The notes beneath the pieces are model-generated. The model saw nothing but the letters and a program-made list of their open reading frames with translations, was not told the origin of the DNA and made no database searches. A DNA stretch of 64,000 nucleotides, taken from positions 186,001 through 250,000 of the forward strand of contig NZ_CANKXW010000004.1 of the NCBI RefSeq assembly GCF_947487805.1. The letters are read 5' to 3'. The stretch is from an uncultured Tateyamaria sp. GTDB taxonomy: Bacteria; Pseudomonadota; Alphaproteobacteria; Rhodobacterales; Rhodobacteraceae. Position 1 is the stretch's first letter. Each line of letters starts with the position of its first letter. A program made the position numbers and the translations under genes. Shown here in pieces: positions 54,840-64,000 of this stretch.

Positions 54840-55328
54840 TCACAGATCGTAGCGTTTGAGGATCTTGTCGACGGTCTGACCGTCGGCCAGTTCGTACCCT
54901 TCGATCCGCCCGTAGTCCTGAAATCCGCGCGACTGATAATAGATCAGACCGCCCTCGTTATCGGCACGGATATTGGCGTTGATCCAGCCATAGCCAAGAT
55001 CCCTGGCCGCCTGGCGCGTGGCGTCAAAGAGTTTTGACCCGATCCCCAGCCCGGTTTGACCCAGCTGAACAAAGGTCGCGATTTCCGCCGCCGCCTCTGG
55101 CAGGTAATCGCCACCCTGTGCAATCCACTGGAACCCGACCACCTGTTCTGCGTCGTTCACCGCGACGTGCCACGCGGTCCTTGTGTATTTCTCCGCCATC
55201 CAGTCGGCCATGTCCTTGCCCGTGACGGGGGTGGTCAGCGCAGTTGTCCCACCTTGTGCAATAATCTCGTTCAAAAGGGAGGCCATCGATGCGGCATCAA
55301 GCGCAATGGCGGGGCGGACGGTGATCAT
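54840..55328 (-). CDS. GNAT-family N-acetyltransferase
   Basis: This 162-aa protein has the GNAT fold, with VNDAEQVVGFQWIAQ as the core beta-hairpin and the acetyl-CoA loop QTGLGIGSKLFDATRQAARD, a Q/RxxGxG/A pattern (QTGLGIG). YQSRGFQDYGRIEGYELADG is the usual C-terminal part. Substrate is unknown. The ATG at 55328 overlaps the upstream HD gene stop as ATGA; another ATG lies two codons earlier. It is co-transcribed with the HD-domain gene. Confidence 0.88.
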   Translation of the reverse strand: MITVRPAIALDAASMASLLNEIIAQGGTTALTTPVTGKDMADWMAEKYTRTAWHVAVNDAEQVVGFQWIAQGGDYLPEAAAEIATFVQLGQTGLGIGSKLFDATRQAARDLGYGWINANIRADNEGGLIYYQSRGFQDYGRIEGYELADGQTVDKILKRYDL

Positions 55329-55921
55329 GGGCATTGCTCCAGCAATTCGGCATGGCGCGCGGTAAAGGCGAGGCGCGTCTCCAGCGGTGGGCGCAGCACG
55401 ATTTCAAGGTCGGTGATCAGCGTCGGATCAGGCTTGCCAAAGAACTTGTCGGCCTCGGCGCGGGTAAACCCCGCGATCTGCGTGGCCTCCATCCAGGCGC
55501 TGATCTTGTCGGCCTTCTTGATCTGTCGCTTGATCGTAGCGGGCACTTTGGCGGGCAGGCCAAACCGGATGTGCACCGCGGCCTCCAGCCGTTCGTCCAG
55601 CGCGCCATAGCCCGGCCCGACCGCCGCCTTTACAGGTGAAATCATGTCGCCGATCACGTATTCGGGTGCGTCATGCAGCAACGCGGCCAACCGCCACTTG
55701 GCCGGGGCCTTGGGCGCGATCCGCCCGAACAGCGTCTCGACCAATAAAGAATGTTCTGCCACCGAATAGGCAAAATCGCCCCGCGTCTGCCCGTTCCACC
55801 GCGCGACAAAGGCCAGACCGTGGGCGATATCCTCGATCTCGATATCCATCGGCGTCGGGTCCAGCAGGTCCAGCCTGCGACCGGACAGCATACGCTGCCA
55901 TGCGCGCGGTTGTTTGGCCAT
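55325..55921 (-). CDS. HD-domain phosphohydrolase (YfbR-like)
   Basis: This 198-aa protein has the HD metal-site motifs EHSLLVETL (His), AALLHDAPEYVIGDM (His-Asp) and later KADKISAWMEATQ. Relatives such as YfbR are 5'-deoxynucleotidases, but the exact activity here is not provable. The ATG at 55921 (MAKQPRAWQ) has GAGG upstream; the frame is open 11 codons further. It precedes the acetyltransferase and diverges from the small secreted protein gene. Confidence 0.85.
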   Translation of the reverse strand: MAKQPRAWQRMLSGRRLDLLDPTPMDIEIEDIAHGLAFVARWNGQTRGDFAYSVAEHSLLVETLFGRIAPKAPAKWRLAALLHDAPEYVIGDMISPVKAAVGPGYGALDERLEAAVHIRFGLPAKVPATIKRQIKKADKISAWMEATQIAGFTRAEADKFFGKPDPTLITDLEIVLRPPLETRLAFTARHAELLEQCP

Positions 55922-55992
55922 TTCGGAATGCCTCGTATCTTTGGCGGGAACCATTTGCGGTCAATCGCGTTTTTTCCACGAAGGAGATCGTT

Positions 55993-56292
55993 ATGAAACC
56001 CGCAATTTTGTTCGCCGCCGCAATCGCCATGTCCGCTACGTCCGCTGCTGCGCAGGATGTCTGCATGTCCGCGCCAGAGCTGGAGGCCAGCCTCAAGGAC
56101 TGGTACGGTGAACAGCCCGTGGATGGATCGCAGACCGACACCACAACCATCTGGGCCTCTGAACAAACCGGTACGTGGACACTGGTCCAGTATCTCGCTG
56201 ACGGGCAAAGCTGTGTCTTGGCGCAGGGCTACGATTGGGGCGCTGAGGTCAGCGAAGACCTTGTTGTGGCCGCGTTGACGGAACAACCCTAA
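55993..56292 (+). CDS. Small secreted protein, function unknown
   Basis: This 99-aa protein has a clear Sec signal peptide (MKPAILFAAAIAMSATSAAA then QDV) and a mature part of about 79 residues with two cysteines (DVCMSAPELE and GQSCVLAQGYDW) that could form a disulfide. AAGGAG precedes the ATG. I recognise no family. It lies between the HD hydrolase and ahcY, in the place where some Rhodobacterales have other genes between regA and ahcY. Confidence 0.75.
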   Translation: MKPAILFAAAIAMSATSAAAQDVCMSAPELEASLKDWYGEQPVDGSQTDTTTIWASEQTGTWTLVQYLADGQSCVLAQGYDWGAEVSEDLVVAALTEQP

Positions 56293-56366
56293 GTTCGTCG
56301 CATCGCCGCATTGAGCCTTTGCCCAGAAACTGGTAGCGCATCCCCAACTTGAAAAGGATGACGCAC

Positions 56367-57755
56367 ATGGCGAATGATTACATCGTTAAAGACATCGCGC
56401 TGGCTGAATATGGCCGCAAGGAACTGGACATCGCCGAGACAGAGATGCCGGGGCTGATGGCCTGCCGCGAGGAATACGGTCAAAGCAAACCGCTTAGCGG
56501 TGCGCGGATCGTCGGGTCGCTGCACATGACCATTCAGACGGCCGTTCTGATCGAAACGCTGGTGGCGCTGGGCGCGGATGTGCGCTGGGCGTCCTGCAAC
56601 ATCTTCTCGACCCAGGATCACGCGGCGGCGGCGATTGCCGCAGGCGGCACACCCGTCTTTGCGATCAAGGGTCAAAGCCTTGAAGAACATTGGGATTATC
56701 TGGACAAGTCCTTCGACTTCGAAGACGGCCCCAACATGATCCTCGACGATGGTGGCGACGCAACGCTCTATGTTCTGCTGGGTGCACGTGCCGAGGCGGG
56801 CGAAGAAATCATCCCCGTTCCGACGTCCGAGGAAGAGGCCGTGATCAAGGCACAGATCGCCAAGCGCATGGCGCAAAGCCCCGGCTGGTTTACCAAGGTC
56901 CGCGACCAGATCAAGGGCGTGTCCGAAGAAACCACAACCGGTGTGCACCGCCTCTATGATCTGGTGAAACAGGGCCAGCTGCCCTTCCCCGCAATCAATG
57001 TGAATGATTCTGTCACCAAGTCGAAATTCGACAACAAATACGGCTGCAAGGAATCGCTGGTAGACGGCATCCGCCGTGCCACCGACACCATGATGGCCGG
57101 CAAGGTTGCCGTCGTGATGGGTTACGGCGACGTCGGCAAAGGTTCCGCGGCATCCCTGCGCGGCGCTGGCGCACGCGTCAAGGTGACCGAGGTCGATCCG
57201 ATCTGCGCGCTCCAAGCGGCGATGGACGGGTTCGAGGTTGTCGTTCTTGAGGACGTGGTGAGCGACGCCGACATCTTTATCACGACAACGGGCAACAAGG
57301 ACGTGATCCGCATCGAGCACATGCGCGAGATGAAGGACATGGCCATCGTCGGCAACATCGGCCACTTCGACAACGAGATCCAGGTTGCCGCGCTTAAGAA
57401 CCACAAGTGGACCAGCATCAAGGAACAGGTGGACATGATCGAGATGCCGAATGGCAATCGTCTGATCCTGCTGTCCGAAGGGCGCCTGCTGAACCTCGGT
57501 AACGCCACGGGTCACCCGTCCTTCGTGATGTCCGCGTCCTTCACCAACCAGGTGCTGGCCCAGATCGAGTTGTGGACCAAGGGCGACGAGTACAAGAATG
57601 ACGTGTACATCCTGCCCAAGCATCTGGATGAAAAGGTCGCGCGCCTGCATCTGGACCGCATCGGCGTCAAGCTGACCAAGCTGGACAGCGAACAGGCGGC
57701 CTATATCGGCGTCACACCCGAGGGCCCGTTCAAACCGGAACACTACCGCTACTGA
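56367..57755 (+). CDS. ahcY: Adenosylhomocysteinase
   Basis: AhcY hydrolyses S-adenosylhomocysteine to adenosine and homocysteine, removing the inhibitor of methyltransferases. The 462-aa protein has the NAD loop [18 protein letters not shown], the conserved [17 protein letters not shown] segment (split [13 protein letters not shown]) and ends in KPEHYRY. The start at 56367 ([10 protein letters not shown]) has AAAAGGA upstream. The 74-bp leader is short and I see no SAH riboswitch fold. The location near regA is typical for Rhodobacterales. A strong terminator follows. Confidence 0.97.
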   Translation: MANDYIVKDIALAEYGRKELDIAETEMPGLMACREEYGQSKPLSGARIVGSLHMTIQTAVLIETLVALGADVRWASCNIFSTQDHAAAAIAAGGTPVFAIKGQSLEEHWDYLDKSFDFEDGPNMILDDGGDATLYVLLGARAEAGEEIIPVPTSEEEAVIKAQIAKRMAQSPGWFTKVRDQIKGVSEETTTGVHRLYDLVKQGQLPFPAINVNDSVTKSKFDNKYGCKESLVDGIRRATDTMMAGKVAVVMGYGDVGKGSAASLRGAGARVKVTEVDPICALQAAMDGFEVVVLEDVVSDADIFITTTGNKDVIRIEHMREMKDMAIVGNIGHFDNEIQVAALKNHKWTSIKEQVDMIEMPNGNRLILLSEGRLLNLGNATGHPSFVMSASFTNQVLAQIELWTKGDEYKNDVYILPKHLDEKVARLHLDRIGVKLTKLDSEQAAYIGVTPEGPFKPEHYRY

Positions 57756-57795
57756 CAGCGCGGGCGGGGATGACGCCGCCCAACCCACGCACATG

Positions 57796-57832
57796 AAAAA
57801 GCCCCGGTCGCATCTCTGCGCCGGGGCTTTTT
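57796..57832. terminator. Bidirectional intrinsic terminator after ahcY
   Basis: AAAAAGCCCCGG (57796-57807) and CCGGGGCTTTTT (57821-57832) form a perfect 12-bp stem with a 13-nt loop between convergent ahcY and the export lipoprotein gene; the A and T runs let it act in both directions. Confidence 0.9.
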
Positions 57833-57852
57833 ACATCAGGTGATCCGATGGA

Positions 57853-58965
57853 TCAGTTGTTGCTGATCGCGTTGCCCACACCAACCACGGATCCGATCAG
57901 GCCAAAGATGGTCCGCACATTGCCAACCGGGCTTTCGGTGGCCATTACGAGGTCCTTGGGATTGATCCGGAACTTGCGCGCGGCAAAGATGTCTTCGGCC
58001 GATGTCAGGTCGATAGTGAACACCACCTGCGTCCGCAGCGGGCCAGACCCATCGCTGCGCAGGTCCTTGCGCGAATATTCCCGCAGGATAAGGATGCCCT
58101 CGGGGTTCGCGCGGGTGTCATTGATACCGCCCAGCAGCGCAAGCGCCTCGATGGCGTTGATATGTTCTTGGGTAAACGGCACGATGGTTTCGGACCCGGT
58201 CGCGCCCAGCGCCACGAAATACCGTTCGTCTTCTTCCACAACGATCTTGTCACCGCCGCGCAAGACCACGTTCGCCGACGCACGTTCATAAAGTGTGTCG
58301 GCGCGGATCTCAAAGCTTTGACCACTGCGCTGCAAACGCACCAGCGGGTTTTCCAGTTGCGGAGAAATCCCGCCCGCATTCGAAATCAGGCTCAGCAGGC
58401 TAAAGTTGCGGTTGGGCAGCGGATAGGTGCCTGGTGAATTGAACCCGCTCACCGCATCGACCGAGTTGTCGGGGCCGGACGTCAGCTGCAACTGCACCTG
58501 TGCGTCGGGAACAACCTGCTCCAGTCGCCGTTCAATTTCGCCACGGGCGCGGTCGGGGGACATGCCGGTCACGCGCACTTCGTCAATGTAAGGCACAAAA
58601 ATCGTGCCGGATGGCGAAACGACCAGGCCGCGCATCTCGACATTCTTTTGCGTCAGCCCGGTCAAAAGGGAGTTTTCCTGGTTATCCCAAATGACCAGAT
58701 CGATCATGTCGCCGATACGGATCAGGTTGGACTTCGGGCCCGTTGTCCCGCTGAACCAATGGTAATGTCCGGCCCAGCCGGTGGCAGGCCACCGATGGAC
58801 CTGCGCAATCGTGTTCTGCGTGATCGGAACGACAGAGAATGGCGCGTCTTCGTCATCCGCGCTCCGGATGACTTCGCCCTCAATGGCAGCACCACGCGGA
58901 AGGCTGCAAGCTGCGACGGCGAACATGGCCAGAAACGCGATGAAAATGCGAACGGTTTTATGCAC
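57853..58965 (-). CDS. Polysaccharide export outer-membrane lipoprotein (Wza-like)
   Basis: This 370-aa protein has a lipoprotein signal (IFIAFLAMFAVAACSLPRG, lipobox AVAAC with Cys20), a polysaccharide export domain starting near LIRIGDMIDLVIWDN and SLBB-like beta-grasp repeats (NSPGTYPLPNRNFSLLSLIS, shown in part). It would form the outer-membrane channel for exported polysaccharide. No polymerase, Wzc-type kinase or transporter gene adjoins. The start is GTG at 58965 with GAGGGA 7 nt upstream. It is a single gene. Confidence 0.87.
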   Translation of the reverse strand: MHKTVRIFIAFLAMFAVAACSLPRGAAIEGEVIRSADDEDAPFSVVPITQNTIAQVHRWPATGWAGHYHWFSGTTGPKSNLIRIGDMIDLVIWDNQENSLLTGLTQKNVEMRGLVVSPSGTIFVPYIDEVRVTGMSPDRARGEIERRLEQVVPDAQVQLQLTSGPDNSVDAVSGFNSPGTYPLPNRNFSLLSLISNAGGISPQLENPLVRLQRSGQSFEIRADTLYERASANVVLRGGDKIVVEEDERYFVALGATGSETIVPFTQEHINAIEALALLGGINDTRANPEGILILREYSRKDLRSDGSGPLRTQVVFTIDLTSAEDIFAARKFRINPKDLVMATESPVGNVRTIFGLIGSVVGVGNAISNN

Positions 58966-59098
58966 GATATGTCCCTCTGGCCGCCCAGCGACCCTTTTTC
59001 CGAAGGTGTAGCCGGAAAACCCGGTCGTTCAAAAACAAATACACAGACAACGCCCATGATCACCAAAAGCGTTGCTCATACACAATATGTCGGAGGGT

Positions 59099-60568
59099 TT
59101 AGTCTCCTTTGGGCGGAGGATTGCCCAGATCTTCTGCTTCCACAACCTCTGAATCGTCGACAACAGTCACTGCGTTCCCTGCATCCTGTGCCAAAGACGT
59201 CGTAAGCAGTGGCAGCATTTCGGTCCCGCCCGGCATAGCGATTTCATTCGCGGGCGGACGTTTCCACTCCAACGTGTCGAACGCCCCGCAATTTGAGCAG
59301 GTCGGCCCCCACTCGCCGTGGATGTTCTGGCAATTGTCGCACACCCACTGCGGACCACGCGGCGCAGAGAGCGCACGCGCCAGCCAGCCCTGGATGACCG
59401 CGTCGGATGCGCCCTGCCCTTTTTCGATGGCCGCCATCAGCGTCACCGACCGGGTTGTCGGATCGGTCTCGACCAGATCGCCCAAGGCCCGCCGCGCAGC
59501 CGGGAAATCTTCGGCAGCGATGTTCAGTTCCGCCAACAGCATCTTGGTCTCGGGATCGTCCTGATGGCTGCGCGTCAGCTGGGCAAACCGCTTCAACCGT
59601 TCACTTGCCGTCTCGTCGGGTTCAATCGCGGCAAAGGCCGCGGCTAGATCAGGGTGTGGTCGCGCCTCCCACGCTTTCTTGAGAACACGCGTCGCGTATT
59701 TCTTCTGACCTTGCTCGATATAGCTGTTGGCGGCCATGACCGCCGCAGGGATCAGATCGGGTGACAGGCGGTTCGCTTCGATCGCCGTCTCGCGCGCCTC
59801 GATGGTCTCGTCTTCTGCCATCACCTGTTTGGCCTCGCTCAGCGCCAACACCGCATCTCGGCGGCGATGCACATCACGCGGCAGCGCCCCGTGTTTCAGC
59901 TTGGCCGAAAGGGTTTGCCGGGCTCCGGCCCAATCTTCCTTGTCGGCTTGCAGCTTCAGCAGAACATCCTGTGTCTCTTCGTGCTTGGGCTTCAGCGCAA
60001 ATGCCTTTTCCGCCAGCTTGAGCGCCGTGTCCGTGTCGCCATCGGCCAACTTTTGCTTCATGATCCCGCGCACGCCGACGAAACGGGTGGCATCGTTCTC
60101 CACCAACTTGCGATATGTTTCCTCGGCCTTCCGGCGATCCCCCGCCAGCTCCGCAGCCTGCGCCGTGAGTAGGTTGGTCAGTTCGGGGCGATTGAGATAT
60201 TTGTCGGCTTTCTCCGCCTTGGCCAAGGCAACGCGCCCCTCGCCTGAGGCCAGCGCCATCATCCCTTCGGCCAGTGCGTCAAACCCTTTCCGCGCGCGAT
60301 TGCGATCAAAGTAGCGCGACAGCGCGGTTTCGTCCCCGTTCAGAAATTTCCATACGGCGACCAGCAAGCCTAGCAGCTTGAGACCGATCCAAATCACCAG
60401 AACCAACACGATCAGTGCGACAACCGATTCAAACGGCCCAAAGTTGTATTCGTCGCCCGCAACGACCACCTGCACGCCGCCATCGGCCTCCAGCAGATAC
60501 CCGGCCCCAAGGGCCAGCGCGGCGACGGCCACAACGAAGACGATAATTTTTACCAATGACCAGATCAT
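59099..60568 (-). CDS. hemY: HemY-type TPR membrane protein with C-terminal zinc-ribbon-like motif
   Basis: This 489-aa protein has two N-terminal membrane helices (SLVKIIVFVVAVAALALGAG and SVVALIVLVLVIWIGLKLLG) and then TPR-like helices throughout residues 95-380. This is the alphaproteobacterial HemY family, named for its position in heme operons; it is not protoporphyrinogen oxidase. Near the C terminus CDNCQNIHGEWGPTCSNCG carries two CxxC pairs, likely a zinc ribbon. It follows mic60 by 14 nt and hemD, suggesting co-transcription. Confidence 0.88.
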   Translation of the reverse strand: MIWSLVKIIVFVVAVAALALGAGYLLEADGGVQVVVAGDEYNFGPFESVVALIVLVLVIWIGLKLLGLLVAVWKFLNGDETALSRYFDRNRARKGFDALAEGMMALASGEGRVALAKAEKADKYLNRPELTNLLTAQAAELAGDRRKAEETYRKLVENDATRFVGVRGIMKQKLADGDTDTALKLAEKAFALKPKHEETQDVLLKLQADKEDWAGARQTLSAKLKHGALPRDVHRRRDAVLALSEAKQVMAEDETIEARETAIEANRLSPDLIPAAVMAANSYIEQGQKKYATRVLKKAWEARPHPDLAAAFAAIEPDETASERLKRFAQLTRSHQDDPETKMLLAELNIAAEDFPAARRALGDLVETDPTTRSVTLMAAIEKGQGASDAVIQGWLARALSAPRGPQWVCDNCQNIHGEWGPTCSNCGAFDTLEWKRPPANEIAMPGGTEMLPLLTTSLAQDAGNAVTVVDDSEVVEAEDLGNPPPKGD

Positions 60569-60582
60569 GAAAAGGCCCCTTC

Positions 60583-61932
<1,350 letters not shown>

Positions 61933-62030
61933 GGTCTCCCCCTCCCGATTCTTCTGGCGGTTGATCCACCGCGTTGAACACTACCCCGCGCCTGTCCGCC
62001 TCTCAACCCGATCTGGGCGAATTGCCGCCG

Positions 62031-62735
62031 TCACAGCAGGCCGCGTATGGCGTCGCACAATGCGGAGGCGTTTGGCGCAGATGCGATCCTCAAGCCCCCC
62101 AGCGCGATGGGTGCCGCTGCCTCCGCCACCGTCGGGCTGAGCGCAGCCACACAGATGGATGTGGCGCGCGGCGCCGTCTTGGCAAACTGGATTGCAGTCC
62201 GAGGCGAAAAAAGGGGAACAATCACACGACTTTCCCGCGTGATCGCCTCGCATGCGGCGGGCTTCAGCGGGCGCAGCACCTGATCATAGACGACGATGTG
62301 GTCCACCGTCAGTCCCGCGCGCCCGAGGCGGACTGCAACATCCCCCCGCGTGTGCGCACCTGACACATGTACCAGCCGCGCAGCGGGCGGATGCGAAATC
62401 AGACCGGCAACCAGACTGTTCGCGTCATGGCCCACCTGCTGCGCCTGCCATCCCCTCGCCTCTGCCGCGCGTGTGGTCGCAGGACCAACGCAATAGGCGA
62501 CACGCCCCGCACCGTCCGGTCCGGCGGCCACTGCGGATTGCGACGTGAAAATCGCGGCATCCTTAGACCCGATGGGAACGGCCACGTCACGCGGCACGAT
62601 ATCGACCAGCGGGCTGAATACTGGCAACAGGCGCGCCTGCATCTCGGCAGGCAGCCCGTCATAGAACGTCCGCGCCCGCGTCAGCGGCCGCGTCAGGATC
62701 AAGGGGATCTGTGGGTTGGGTGCATTGTTTGCCAC
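62031..62735 (-). CDS. hemD: Uroporphyrinogen-III synthase
   Basis: HemD cyclises hydroxymethylbilane to uroporphyrinogen III. The 234-aa product has the weakly conserved HemD pattern: [16 protein letters not shown] at the start, [25 protein letters not shown], and [13 protein letters not shown] use the GTG at 62735, since earlier starts run into the divergent tsaD gene; no strong ribosome site is visible. Only about 50 bp separate it from tsaD. hemC is not in the window. Confidence 0.87.
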   Translation of the reverse strand: MANNAPNPQIPLILTRPLTRARTFYDGLPAEMQARLLPVFSPLVDIVPRDVAVPIGSKDAAIFTSQSAVAAGPDGAGRVAYCVGPATTRAAEARGWQAQQVGHDANSLVAGLISHPPAARLVHVSGAHTRGDVAVRLGRAGLTVDHIVVYDQVLRPLKPAACEAITRESRVIVPLFSPRTAIQFAKTAPRATSICVAALSPTVAEAAAPIALGGLRIASAPNASALCDAIRGLL

Positions 62736-62784
62736 GGGCGAAACTGTTACCCGGACGCAGCCTGCCGCGCAACGGACCAACACC

Positions 62785-63879
62785 ATGACCCGCCCGATCA
62801 CGTGCCTCGGAATAGAAAGCAGCTGTGACGACACCGCGGCCGCGATTGTGCGCGGTGTGCCCGGCGATATGACCGTTTTGTCCTCTGTCGTGTTTGGTCA
62901 AACCGACCTGCACGCGGCCTTTGGCGGTGTGGTGCCCGAGATTGCCGCCCGCGCCCACGCCGAACGTCTGGATGTCAGCGTGCAAGGCGCGCTGGATCAG
63001 GCGGGTGTCGGGTTCGGTGATCTCGATTCGATCGCGGTCACCTGCGGACCGGGCCTCATTGGTGGGGTCGTCTCGGGCGTGATGACGGCCAAGGCGTTGT
63101 CGGCGGCGACCGGTCTGCCACTCTATGGCGTGAACCACTTGGCCGGGCACGCGCTGACGCCGCGCCTGTCGGATGGCGTGGCCTTTCCCTATCTTATGTT
63201 GCTGGTGTCCGGCGGGCATTGCCAGTTCCTAATTACCCATGGGCCGGACCGGTTCGAACGGCTCGGCGGCACTATCGACGATGCACCGGGCGAGGCGTTC
63301 GACAAGGTCGCGCGCTTGATCGGTCTGGGCCAGCCCGGCGGTCCCGCAGTCGAAGCGGCGGCGCGTGGCGGCGACGCTACGCGCTTTGCCTTTCCCCGCC
63401 CTCTGGCCAACAAACCAGGCTGCGACATGAGCTTTTCAGGCCTCAAGACCGCCGTGCTCCGGGCGCGCGATACACTGGTGGCCGAAGCGGGTGGGCTGCG
63501 TCAGCAGGATCAGGCGGACTTGTCTGCATCGTTCCAAGCGGCGGTTGCCGACAGTCTGGCGGGAAAAAGCCGCCGCGCGCTGGACCAATATCTGGCGCTG
63601 TCGCCGTCCGATCCCAACTTCTGCGTGGCTGGGGGCGTGGCGGCAAACATGCACATTCGCAGCCTGTTAGAGACTGTTTCCGCCGATAAAGGCTGCCGTT
63701 TCCTCGCCCCACCGCTGGCGCTGTGCACGGACAATGCCGCGATGATCGCCGCCGCTGGCATCGAACAGATGGCAGGCCGTACACCGGACGGCATGGACCT
63801 TGCCGCCCGGCCACGCATGCCACTCGACACGCGCAGTGCCGCGATGCTGGGGTCCGGCAAAAAGGGCGCCAAAGCATGA
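62785..63879 (+). CDS. tsaD: tRNA threonylcarbamoyltransferase TsaD
   Basis: TsaD transfers the threonylcarbamoyl group to A37 in t6A synthesis, with TsaB and TsaE. The 364-aa protein has the metal-binding HLAGH (His118, His122), [15 protein letters not shown] at the start, [22 protein letters not shown] and SFSGLKTAV. The start at 62785 (MTRPITC) is the family's; an earlier frame extends 23 codons. It overlaps gpsA by 4 nt. Confidence 0.97.
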   Translation: MTRPITCLGIESSCDDTAAAIVRGVPGDMTVLSSVVFGQTDLHAAFGGVVPEIAARAHAERLDVSVQGALDQAGVGFGDLDSIAVTCGPGLIGGVVSGVMTAKALSAATGLPLYGVNHLAGHALTPRLSDGVAFPYLMLLVSGGHCQFLITHGPDRFERLGGTIDDAPGEAFDKVARLIGLGQPGGPAVEAAARGGDATRFAFPRPLANKPGCDMSFSGLKTAVLRARDTLVAEAGGLRQQDQADLSASFQAAVADSLAGKSRRALDQYLALSPSDPNFCVAGGVAANMHIRSLLETVSADKGCRFLAPPLALCTDNAAMIAAAGIEQMAGRTPDGMDLAARPRMPLDTRSAAMLGSGKKGAKA

Positions 63880-64000
63880 GTGTCGGCATCATCGGAGCAG
63901 GCGCCTTTGGTACTGCCCTTGCCGTGACACTCGCCCACCGCCAACCCGTGGCCCTCTGGGCACGCGACACCCGCGATATGGCCACAGCGCGCGAGAATAC
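63876..64000 (+). CDS. gpsA: Glycerol-3-phosphate dehydrogenase (5' part only)
   Basis: The 41 residues visible start [20 protein letters not shown], the NAD(P)-binding loop GxGxxG of GpsA, followed by VALWARD. The gene continues beyond the window. The ATG overlaps the tsaD stop as ATGA. GpsA makes sn-glycerol 3-phosphate for phospholipid synthesis; tsaD-gpsA is a common pair in this family. Confidence 0.88.
   Translation, partial: MSVGIIGAGAFGTALAVTLAHRQPVALWARDTRDMATAREN

Noticed and set aside
56293-56366. Possible SAH or SAM/SAH riboswitch before ahcY
   Set aside because: The leader is only 74 bp and I could not fit the conserved core or stems of either class.

Overview
The window is GC-rich core chromosome of an alphaproteobacterium of the order Rhodobacterales, most likely a marine Roseobacter-group species (family Rhodobacteraceae). 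The evidence is gene content and order: parB-parA-rsmG-mnmG-mnmE-rho-hemJ facing maf-aroE-coaE-dnaQ across a likely replication origin, the regB/senC/regA redox cassette near ahcY, an alphaproteobacterial Mic60 homologue next to hemY and hemD, and tsaD followed by gpsA. I see no tRNA, rRNA, insertion sequence, prophage, integrase or CRISPR array. About 60 genes are packed tightly, many with start-stop overlaps.

Layout. 1-8010: an ABC exporter cut by the window edge, CCA-adding enzyme, CoA-type Nudix enzyme, Hsp33, a second Nudix hydrolase, a response regulator with a PP2C phosphatase output, a lone Hpt protein and threonine deaminase. 8011-20824: argG, a sulfotransferase-like gene, periplasmic msrA, a ribokinase-like kinase coupled to malic enzyme, mutS, the grpE-hrcA heat-shock pair, and rph-rdgB-hemW. 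20821-31265: the replication/segregation hub, with parB, parA, rsmG, mnmG, mnmE, rho and hemJ on the minus strand, a 408-bp gene-free candidate oriC, then maf, aroE, coaE and dnaQ on the plus strand. Two perfect 16-bp parS palindromes lie inside or against the starts of rsmG and mnmG.

31320-41956: secB, fxsA, a Tim44-like protein, mltA, smr, an MFS transporter, a lipoprotein esterase, hslU and hslV (separated by a DM13-domain protein and an aldo/keto reductase), a glycosyltransferase-like orphan, and trxA. 42098-50464: a minus-strand operon tsaE-amgK-murU-addB-addA that joins tRNA t6A synthesis, cell-wall sugar recycling and double-strand-break repair. 50510-57755: a PAS-only membrane protein, regB, senC, regA, an acetyltransferase, an HD hydrolase, a small secreted protein and ahcY. 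57853-64000: a Wza-like lipoprotein, hemY, mic60, hemD, then divergent tsaD and gpsA (cut by the window end).

Genes on each side of the 28.1-28.5 kb gap point away from it for several kilobases, as expected of leading-strand genes flanking an origin. ParA, ParB and the parS sites would handle origin segregation. HemJ, HemW-like, HemD and HemY link the region to tetrapyrrole metabolism, and RegB/RegA with SenC to redox and cytochrome oxidase control. The most rewarding signals are the origin/parS architecture, the phosphatase-regulator/Hpt pair, the PAS-only protein beside regB, a possibly leaderless hrcA promoter and the split hslV/hslU arrangement. No clearly undescribed multi-gene system is evident.
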